Part shown: piece by piece, positions 33,811-38,777 of the stretch
Position numbering within the stretch: the first letter of the stretch is position 1
How the letters are laid out: each line of letters starts with the position of its first letter
From: Prevotella sp. tc2-28
GTDB lineage: Bacteria; Bacteroidota; Bacteroidia; Bacteroidales; Bacteroidaceae
Length of the DNA stretch: 38,777 bases
Direction of reading: 5' to 3'
NCBI RefSeq assembly: GCF_900107705.1
Contig: NZ_FNRE01000021.1
Span: forward strand, 1-38,777
Position numbers and translations under genes: made by a program
The notes under the pieces: generated by a model
Database searches by the model: none
What the model was told of the DNA's origin: nothing
The model's input: the letters and a program-made list of their open reading frames with translations, nothing else

Positions 33811-33850
33811 GCCCCTTGGTAAGGGGCGGCTATAATGCGGGGTTATAGCC
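33811..33850. repeat. Two short hairpins at the 3' end of the smalltalk gene
   Basis: GCCCCTT (33811-33817) pairs perfectly with AAGGGGC (33821-33827) over a three-base loop. GGCTATA (33828-33834) pairs with TATAGCC (33844-33850). They may define the 3' end of the minus-strand transcript, but there is no strong T-run. Confidence 0.5.
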
Positions 33851-33940
33851 TATACACGATACTGTCCCAAATGCCGTCAGAGCAGCCGTCAGAATACTGA
33901 CAATAAACTGCAAAATCGTCTTCCAAGTTTCTCGTTTCAT
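33830..33940 (-). CDS. Smalltalk-type mini-protein
   Basis: A 36-residue peptide, MKRETWKTILQFIVSILTAA followed by LTAFGTVSCIGYNPAL. It has a short charged start, one hydrophobic helix and a Ser-Cys near the end, which is the pattern of the Bacteroidota 'smalltalk' family. Its function is unknown, but it recurs beside HU-like DNA-binding proteins, as here on the same strand 105 bases downstream of one. The hydrophobic helix and the cysteine suggest membrane insertion, possibly as a very small lipoprotein. The start follows an AATCTTTAATCT leader without a clear ribosome site. It ends within a small hairpin. Confidence 0.8.
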   Translation of the reverse strand: MKRETWKTILQFIVSILTAALTAFGTVSCIGYNPAL

Positions 33941-33967
33941 AGATTAAAGATTAAATTCTTTTTTTTT

Positions 33968-34039
33968 GGCACGGATGGCCACGGAATACACGGAATTTTC
34001 TAGGGCAAAAAACAGTGTCCATCCGTGTCCATCCGTGCC
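33968..34039. repeat. Long inverted repeat between smalltalk and HU-like genes
   Basis: GGCACGGATGGCCACGGA (33968-33985) and TCCGTGTCCATCCGTGCC (34022-34039) are inverted copies with 17 of 18 matches, separated by 36 bases. The CACGGATGG motif repeats inside both arms. It occupies most of the intergenic gap. Confidence 0.75.
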
Positions 34040-34045
34040 TAAAAA

Positions 34046-34603
34046 TTACCCTTCGTCCACGCCGTCTACGATGCTACCGCTGTCACCGCCCTGGTTGTCA
34101 CCGCCAGTGTTATCGTTAGGGTTAGGGTTAACGTTAGGGTTCTCCGGATCCTCCACGTTGCCTTCGTCGTCACTGGTCACGCGCTTCACCTCCTTGCCGG
34201 TGCGGTCGAAGCAAGTAATCTGGATAGCCGTGTTGGCCAGCTCCTCCTTCAGGTCGCTGTTCGGAGTGAAGATGATGCGTCGACTCGTGATGAGTCCGGA
34301 CTTCACGTCCTCCACCTTCTCCACAGCCTTCGAGCGCAGTCCGAAGCGCATGGTACCCAGTCCGGGCAGAGCCACGCTATGGCCTTCCGTTGCCCACGCC
34401 TTGATCACCTCACCAGCTGCATCCCAGCAGGCCTGCATCACACCCTGGCTCACACCCGAGCGGAGAGCTGCCTCCTTGATGACCTTCTTCTGTGCCAGCG
34501 CCATGTACAGCTCTGGCTGCATCACGTAGCGCCATACACCGGGATCGTTCTCATTCTTGTTAAATTTCAGTAGTTTCTCTACAGCTTTTACTTTCATTCC
34601 CAT
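34046..34603 (-). CDS. HU-like DNA-binding protein with acidic, repeat-encoded tail
   Basis: A 185-residue protein. Residues about 1-125 form the Bacteroidota HU-like fold (GVWRYVMQPELYMALAQKKV, EAALRSGVSQGVMQACWDAA, GLGTMRFGLRSKAVE), a divergent relative of HU/IHF. The C-terminal 35 residues are an Asp/Asn/Gly/Pro-rich tail (NPNVNPNPNDN) encoded by AACCCT-type hexamers. An AGGAG ribosome site lies nine bases before the ATG. A -7 box at 34803-34810 implies a leader of about 190 bases containing TTATTGG heptads. It pairs with the smalltalk peptide gene. A nucleoid-structuring role is presumed from the fold. Confidence 0.85.
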   Translation of the reverse strand: MGMKVKAVEKLLKFNKNENDPGVWRYVMQPELYMALAQKKVIKEAALRSGVSQGVMQACWDAAGEVIKAWATEGHSVALPGLGTMRFGLRSKAVEKVEDVKSGLITSRRIIFTPNSDLKEELANTAIQITCFDRTGKEVKRVTSDDEGNVEDPENPNVNPNPNDNTGGDNQGGDSGSIVDGVDEG

Positions 34604-34802
34604 AATTCTTTTCTCCTCTTAGTTTAGTTTTTGTTAATTTTTTTAGTTGTTGGTTACTATTTATTGGTTATTGGTTATTGTTTATTGTTCGACTCCCTTC
34701 TGGCTTTGATTTTTACGCTCTGGGCAGGCAGAAAATTTTGTCAGGCCTGAAAACAAATTTTTGGTGCCCTGCGCTCAAAATCCATCGTTCCTATTGACAA
34801 TG
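34604..34802 (-). promoter_or_regulatory. Long 5' leader of HU-like gene, with heptad array
   Basis: About 190 bases separate the promoter from the ATG. The leader contains no recognisable riboswitch. It does contain four heptads, TTATTGG, TTATTGG, TTATTGT, TTATTGT (34661-34688, as read on the plus strand). Confidence 0.5.
34661..34688 (+). repeat. Heptanucleotide tandem repeat TTATTG(G/T)
   Basis: Four consecutive 7-base units in the leader of the HU-like gene: TTATTGG twice and TTATTGT twice. Confidence 0.75.
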
Positions 34803-34810
34803 CAAAGGTA
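34803..34810 (-). promoter_or_regulatory. -7 box of HU-like gene
   Basis: TACCTTTG on the minus strand, a consensus -7 element, about 200 bases upstream of the HU-like start. Confidence 0.6.
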
Positions 34811-34949
34811 CGAAATTTTCAAAGGTCTTGCAAATAAAATCCCGAAAAACCATACTTTTTGAAGCCTATTTTTCGCCCTAATTTTGCAAGAAATTAAAAT
34901 GCGTAGAAATGAGAGTCAGAAAAGACACTCAAATACACAGTTTTGGACT

Positions 34950-35141
34950 TTTGGACGTGGACGATTGGACGTTAAGGGGTTTTCGAAAAGTTCAAGAAGA
35001 AAATAATACTTATATATAATATATATATTATATATAAGTATTAAATATATTAACAATTAATTCTTTACATTTCCTGTTTTTACCCTATTTCTCAACCAAG
35101 AAAAAAAATTTTTGCTTAACGTCCAAACGTCCACGTCCAAA
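34950..35141. repeat. Composite palindromic intergenic element
   Basis: Two 27-base arms, 34950-34976 and 35115-35141, are inverted copies with 26 of 27 matches. They are built from TTGGACG/TGGACG units and each ends in GTTAAG or CTTAAC. Between them lies a perfect 40-base A/T-rich palindrome at 35004-35043. No coding sequence is seen. This fills the gene-free stretch of about 560 bases between the HU-like and TraX-like genes. Confidence 0.8.
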
Positions 35142-35167
35142 TGTCCATTTCCCATGCAAGGAAGCAC

Positions 35168-35893
35168 TTATTGGAAGCAACGGGCCAGCAGGCCTATAAC
35201 CGCCATGTGGACGGGATAGTAATAGTAGAAGAACTTGCCGATCCACTTCAGCCGTCCTCGCTGGCCGTTGTACATCGCCAGCAGCGGCACTGCCAGCCAG
35301 CAGGCCAGGTGGACCAAGCCGTAGGTGGGGCTGTGGAAGAAGAAAAAGGCGACGGCATAGAGTGAGATGATGGCCATCATCCAGAGCATCTGCTTGTGGA
35401 AGCAGCCCCGGTTACGGCCAATCATGAGTATGGCCAGCGGGGCGGCACAACTCCAGTCGGAGGTGCAGGTGAGCAGGCAGGCCACCAGTGTGACACCGAC
35501 CTTCTGCCATCGTGCAAGTCGCTCCATGTCCCATACTTTCAGCAGTATCAGCCCCCAGAGCAACGGCCAGGCGATGCTCGTGGCATTGAAGAGCAGGTTG
35601 CCGAGCGGGTTGAAGCCCGACATGTTGAAATAGCAGAAGGCGAAGTGGCTCACCACGGCCAGCATGAGCAGACGGCGTAGGTAGCGGCGGAAGTCGTGCG
35701 TGTGGTGATAGCCCTCGGCTACGAAGAATATCATCATCGGGGCCGTCAGCCGTCCGATGCAGTGCAGGAATATCTGCATCGGCGTCTCAGCCTGCTCGTA
35801 GGTCTCGATGCCCACCCATGCCATGTGGTCGATCGTCATGGCGACGATGGCGATGACCTTCAGTGCGTTGCCGCTCAGTCCTTTTTCCGTCAT
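35168..35893 (-). CDS. TraX family membrane protein
   Basis: A 241-residue polytopic protein starting MTEKGLSGNALKVIAIVAMT then IDHMAWV. The LKxIAxxxMxIDH opening is diagnostic for TraX, the family named after the F-pilin N-acetylase. Later features are GRLTAPMMIFFVAEGYHHT and RLLMLAVVSHFAFCYFN, with about six to eight hydrophobic segments, ending YYYYPVHMAVIGLL. Chromosomal TraX-like genes occur widely outside conjugation loci and their acceptors are unknown. An in-frame start at 35917 would overlap the -7 box at 35907-35914, so 35893 is chosen. It neighbours the composite palindromic element. Confidence 0.85.
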   Translation of the reverse strand: MTEKGLSGNALKVIAIVAMTIDHMAWVGIETYEQAETPMQIFLHCIGRLTAPMMIFFVAEGYHHTHDFRRYLRRLLMLAVVSHFAFCYFNMSGFNPLGNLLFNATSIAWPLLWGLILLKVWDMERLARWQKVGVTLVACLLTCTSDWSCAAPLAILMIGRNRGCFHKQMLWMMAIISLYAVAFFFFHSPTYGLVHLACWLAVPLLAMYNGQRGRLKWIGKFFYYYYPVHMAVIGLLARCFQ

Positions 35894-35906
35894 TTCCACT
35901 ACGCTG

Positions 35907-35914
35907 CAAAGGTA
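35907..35914 (-). promoter_or_regulatory. -7 box of TraX-like gene
   Basis: TACCTTTG on the minus strand, 13 bases before the ATG at 35893. It rules out the longer start at 35917. Confidence 0.6.
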
Positions 35915-36024
35915 CAAAAAATGCTCTTATTATCTCTCATTTCGGAAGAAAATCTTCTTGATAGTTAATAGCAGATTTAAGATGAAAAAATGGTTATAAG
36001 CAAGAATATGTGAATAAATATATG

Positions 36025-36032
36025 TAACTTTG
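36025..36032 (+). promoter_or_regulatory. -7 box of truncated DUF1016 gene
   Basis: TAACTTTG followed by GCAG lies 19 bases before the ATG. The promoter looks intact although the gene is not. Confidence 0.55.
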
Positions 36033-36051
36033 CAGAAAATTCTTATGCAAT

Positions 36052-36240
36052 ATGAATGAAATACAGAACAAAGAAGTATATCAGGGCTTAAATAAACTAT
36101 ATGCCAATGTAACTGAGATTCTTGCCAATGCCAGGAAACGGGCATATACAGCCGTGAACTTTGCGATGGTGGAAAGTTATTGGCTCATTGGTCAGCAGAT
36201 TGTCGCTAAGGAGTTGTATCAGTTGACCTGTCCCTCGTGA
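36052..36240 (+). pseudogene. Truncated DUF1016 (YhcG-type) nuclease gene
   Basis: Sixty-two codons start MNEIQNKEVYQGLNKLYANV and continue ARKRAYTAVNFAMVESYWLI with GQQIVAKE. This is the N-terminal DNA-binding helical domain of DUF1016/YhcG proteins, which normally run to about 330-370 residues with a C-terminal PD-(D/E)XK nuclease. The frame stops right after VAKELYQLTCPS. In another frame the following bases can be read as LVLLQLGREGRFSNEV, which may be leftover coding sequence. The nuclease domain is absent, so it is a remnant. It sits upstream of the M13 peptidase gene, whose own promoter is not evident. Confidence 0.75.
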
Positions 36241-36306
36241 TTCTTCAACTGGGGCGTGAGGGCAGATTTTCAAATGAAGTTTTAACCAATGTAATAAAAA
36301 AGAAGT

Positions 36307-38385
36307 ATGAAAAGAATCATGAAATGGGTGCTCGCCGCCACCCTCGTTTGCGGCGCAAGTGTATTCACATCGTGTGTTGACAATTCAACAGACAACCCGG
36401 TAGTGCCAGAGCCTGGAGTGCCCGCCGTGCCAGACCACTTCATCAACGAGGCATTGATGGACAAGACCGTCAAGCCCGGCGACGACTTCTACATGTATGC
36501 CCTGGGCACCTGGTTCAATTCACATAAAGAGGGCGACCGGGGTTACATGGAGTCTTACGATGCAATAAACACCAATGAGGTTGAAAAGAGCCTGTTTGCC
36601 TCCGACAACCCCCTGGCCCGGCACCTCGTGCGGAATATTGAGGCTCCTGCGCCGTCATTGAATGAAGACGTGAAGGCCGTACTCGACTATCTGGACATCC
36701 AGAAGCCGACGGGAATCGGCATGCTGCTGACCGAAATCGGCAAACTGCAGGACAAGGGGCTGAATCCCATATTCTCGAAAAGAGTGGATATGCATATGCA
36801 AAGCCACTCCTGCCAGGAAATAGTGAGCAGAGGCATCCTGACACAAACGGCAGATTATTATCTGGGAAGTAAACAGACAGACGCGCTGAAATCGTACATC
36901 AAGCCCATATTGACGGCCATCGACAACGTGGCAGACCCGGAGCGCACGAAGGCGGAAGGCTATGAGGCGGAACTCGAGGAGCGCGTCAGCGCGATTCTCG
37001 CCGAGGAGCAATTGATTTATGCGACAGCCCATGGTGGCGGCGATACCTCCGACTCAGACCGTCAGGGCTTGTGGAACGTGCGCGACATACCTGAATACAT
37101 CGAGGCCGGCAGCATCGCGCGGAGTCGTGCCACACGTGCCGGGGGCGGCGTCGAAGACGAAGTCACCCGGGAGACGCTGTTGGAAGCATTCCATCCGATG
37201 GCCGGTGCAATCTTCGACGAATCCCCCGCCTTCAAGAAATATGTGGAACAGAAAGGCGGCATCACGACCGTGCTGAAGACGATGGACAACTGTTACGACT
37301 ACCTGAGATACTATGCCGTCATGAGCGTATCCAACTACATGAAGGCTCGTTATGTCGGTCAAAGCGAAGGAGCCGCCAAAAGTATTATCGTAGCGGCATT
37401 GAAACAGACAAGCCCCTTCCTGATGAACAAGTTGAGTGCGGACGTACTACGGAAGATGGGGCAAGCCGGGGCAGACCGCTGCCTGACGATGCTGGAGAAA
37501 ATGCGCACCGTGTTCCGACAGCGCCTCGAAACGCTCGATTGGCTGAGCGACGCCACGCGCCAGGAGGCACTGAAGAAACTGGAGGCCATGCAGTTCTTTG
37601 TCGGCGTGCCCGACAACCTTAGCGAAGGCGAGTTCACCCTCGACGAGGGGAACACACTGGTCGAGGACGCCCTGTCCATCATGGCGCAGAATGAAGCCAT
37701 CAGGCATAACATGTGCGGAAAGAAATATGAGCAGCAGATCCGCACCATCATCGACTATGAAATCGATTATAGCGTACAGAACGCCTTTTATAATTGCGAG
37801 ATGAACTGTCTGGTCATCTTGCCGCAATTCATCAGTGAAGGCATGTTCCCTGCCGATGATGAATACACCCAGTACGTTGTCGCTACAGTCTTCGCCCACG
37901 AGATGACCCACGGCTTCGATGCCAAGGGGGCAAAGTATGACAAACAGGGATACCTGAGAGACTGGTGGAAGGACGAAGACAAGGCGAAGTTTGAGGCTAA
38001 GCAGCAGGAGATGATTGCGCTCTACAACCGTCTGGAGGCCTACCCGGGACAGCCGGCCGACGGCGAAAAGACGCTGGCGGAGAACATGGCCGACTACGGC
38101 GGCATGACGCTGGCCTACTCACTCTTCAAGCAGAAGAAAATAGATGAGGGGCTTCAGGGGGCTGCCCTCGACTATGCCTGCCAGGAGTTCTTCCTGCACT
38201 ATGCAAAACTGTGGCTGCGATACCCCACCCTTGACCAAAAGAAGTCGTTGTACCTTGACGTCCATTCAATCCCCCAAAACCGCGTCAATGGCATCGTGAC
38301 ACTCTTCGACGACTGGTACAGACTCTTCAACGTGACCGACGGGAAACTCTATCTCGCACCAGAGAAGCGCGTGCAGATCTGGTGA
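36307..38385 (+). CDS. M13 family zinc metallopeptidase lipoprotein (neprilysin/PepO-like)
   Basis: A 692-residue lipoprotein with signal MKRIMKWVLAATLVCGASVF and lipobox TSC. The catalytic domain has HEMTH with His531, Glu532 and His535, and the third Zn ligand Glu592 in ENMADYGGM, with Asp596 supporting. VQNAFYNCEMNCLVILPQFI matches the family's NAFY substrate-binding block. The family LxxLxWLSxxTRxxAxxKL block is also present (about 410-425). Length is normal. It should act outside the inner membrane on peptides. A strong hairpin follows the stop. I see no clear promoter, and the truncated DUF1016 gene upstream may supply it. Confidence 0.95.
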   Translation: MKRIMKWVLAATLVCGASVFTSCVDNSTDNPVVPEPGVPAVPDHFINEALMDKTVKPGDDFYMYALGTWFNSHKEGDRGYMESYDAINTNEVEKSLFASDNPLARHLVRNIEAPAPSLNEDVKAVLDYLDIQKPTGIGMLLTEIGKLQDKGLNPIFSKRVDMHMQSHSCQEIVSRGILTQTADYYLGSKQTDALKSYIKPILTAIDNVADPERTKAEGYEAELEERVSAILAEEQLIYATAHGGGDTSDSDRQGLWNVRDIPEYIEAGSIARSRATRAGGGVEDEVTRETLLEAFHPMAGAIFDESPAFKKYVEQKGGITTVLKTMDNCYDYLRYYAVMSVSNYMKARYVGQSEGAAKSIIVAALKQTSPFLMNKLSADVLRKMGQAGADRCLTMLEKMRTVFRQRLETLDWLSDATRQEALKKLEAMQFFVGVPDNLSEGEFTLDEGNTLVEDALSIMAQNEAIRHNMCGKKYEQQIRTIIDYEIDYSVQNAFYNCEMNCLVILPQFISEGMFPADDEYTQYVVATVFAHEMTHGFDAKGAKYDKQGYLRDWWKDEDKAKFEAKQQEMIALYNRLEAYPGQPADGEKTLAENMADYGGMTLAYSLFKQKKIDEGLQGAALDYACQEFFLHYAKLWLRYPTLDQKKSLYLDVHSIPQNRVNGIVTLFDDWYRLFNVTDGKLYLAPEKRVQIW

Positions 38386-38407
38386 TATATATTTCATAAC
38401 AGAGGGA

Positions 38408-38446
38408 CGGTTCTTTTGTTATCGTGCTGTGATAACGAAAGAACCG
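38408..38446 (+). terminator. Hairpin after M13 peptidase gene
   Basis: CGGTTCTTTTGTTATC (38408-38423) pairs with GATAACGAAAGAACCG (38431-38446), one G-T wobble, around a seven-base loop. No long T-run follows, so termination efficiency is uncertain. Confidence 0.6.
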
Positions 38447-38507
38447 CATTCTATGGTAAATTCCAAACATATTATGCGATTTAACTATATATTTAACATT
38501 TGAGTAT

Positions 38508-38777
38508 CTATGCAGCTGATTTATTTATCTGATAGACATAATCAGGGTTGTATTTTATTCTGTCTCTAACCATTGCTACAAGGGCGTGCAGCATCTTGTT
38601 CTTGATATTATTGTGAATCAACAGAGGATGCTTGCCACGCTCTATGAGGCGTTGATAGTAGTTGTGTATATTGATATCTGACTTGATAGCTGCTAATGCT
38701 GCTTGTGAGAGTAGTGACTTAATCATCCTGTTGGCAAACGGACTGACTTTTGGCCTGCTATTGACACTGGTTCCTGA
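38508..38777 (-). CDS. IS110-type transposase, C-terminal part (cut by window edge)
   Basis: The last 89 codons of a minus-strand gene enter from the right edge. The segment SGTSVNSRPKVSPFANRMIK followed by SLLSQAALAAI, then YYQRLIERGKHPLLIHNNIK with KMLHALVAMVRD, is the conserved end of the Transposase_20 domain of IS110/IS1111-type elements. These lack long terminal repeats and carry a Ruv-C-like DEDD N-terminal domain, which is outside the window. The stop is at 38508. An ATG at 38726 is internal and not the start. The element's left end should lie between the peptidase hairpin and 38508. Confidence 0.85.
   Translation of the reverse strand, partial: SGTSVNSRPKVSPFANRMIKSLLSQAALAAIKSDINIHNYYQRLIERGKHPLLIHNNIKNKMLHALVAMVRDRIKYNPDYVYQINKSAA

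Noticed and set aside
34113..34140. Telomere-like GTTAGG hexamers
   Set aside because: They are in frame in the HU-like gene and simply encode an Asn-Pro-rich tail.
38508..38726. A separate 72-codon gene starting at 38726
   Set aside because: The frame stays open upstream to the window edge with conserved IS110-type sequence, so the ATG is internal.
1..38777. rRNA, tRNA or integrase attachment sites
   Set aside because: I saw no tRNA-like cloverleaf or rRNA segment. No tyrosine integrase gene or flanking direct repeat was found that would support an integrated element.

Overview
The window reads as chromosomal DNA of an anaerobic gut or oral Bacteroidota, most likely Prevotellaceae (Prevotella/Segatella-like). 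The signs are Bacteroidota-type promoters (-7 boxes of the form TAnnTTTG ahead of at least a dozen genes), mostly weak Shine-Dalgarno sites, a 'smalltalk' mini-protein beside an HU-like protein, DUF4421 and KilA-N proteins, and a succinate/propionate fermentation gene set. Both ends are in mobile DNA: an IS3-like transposase fragment at 1-292 and the C-terminus of an IS110-type transposase at 38508-38777.

Layout. 1-2.3 kb: IS fragment, a broken KilA-N gene, and a type IV AbiEi/AbiEii toxin-antitoxin operon (minus). 2.5-6.2 kb: secreted prolyl oligopeptidase, a ScpB-like methylmalonyl-CoA decarboxylase and a YjjG-like nucleotidase (plus). 6.2-10.3 kb: mutA-mutB methylmalonyl-CoA mutase (minus), separated from the convergent genes by a strong terminator. 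10.4-12.1 kb: an AspT/YbjL-type transporter. 12.3-16.4 kb: lamin-tail/OadG fusion, biotin carrier and OadB (the membrane and carrier parts of a Na+-pumping decarboxylase, without the carboxyltransferase), then two tandem deoxynucleoside kinases. 16.5-22.1 kb: a TerB-ABC half-transporter, a lipoprotein, an RsbW-like anti-sigma kinase, a STAS anti-anti-sigma protein and a RelA/SpoT-domain protein. 22.1-24.9 kb: DUF4421 protein, a LuxR-type regulator and a hemerythrin-LuxR regulator that end tail to tail. 25.0-31.4 kb: porin, imelysin lipoprotein, di-haem DUF1111 lipoprotein and a fused CcsBA cytochrome c synthase. 31.4-33.7 kb: BKACE enzyme and a DUF1537 acid-sugar kinase interrupted by heptanucleotide repeats. 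33.8-36.2 kb: smalltalk protein, HU-like protein, a palindrome-rich intergenic element, TraX-like protein and a truncated DUF1016 gene. 36.3-38.4 kb: M13 zinc metallopeptidase.

How the genes fit together. MutAB, ScpB and the Na+-pump subunits all belong to the succinyl-CoA / methylmalonyl-CoA / propionyl-CoA branch of fermentation, suggesting two alternative decarboxylation devices. The 24-31 kb block is the most system-like stretch: a hemerythrin-type sensor-regulator is divergent from an outer-membrane porin, an imelysin, a c-type cytochrome-like lipoprotein and the machinery to attach its haem. A 28-bp near-perfect inverted repeat sits in the shared promoter region. The working idea is an envelope iron or redox system controlled by O2, NO or redox. 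The anti-sigma/STAS/RelA block may be a partner-switching module joined to alarmone synthesis. Several unrelated heptanucleotide tandem arrays, one inside a reading frame, are a genome-level oddity.

All calls come from reading translated sequence and motifs by eye. No database or structure search was run.
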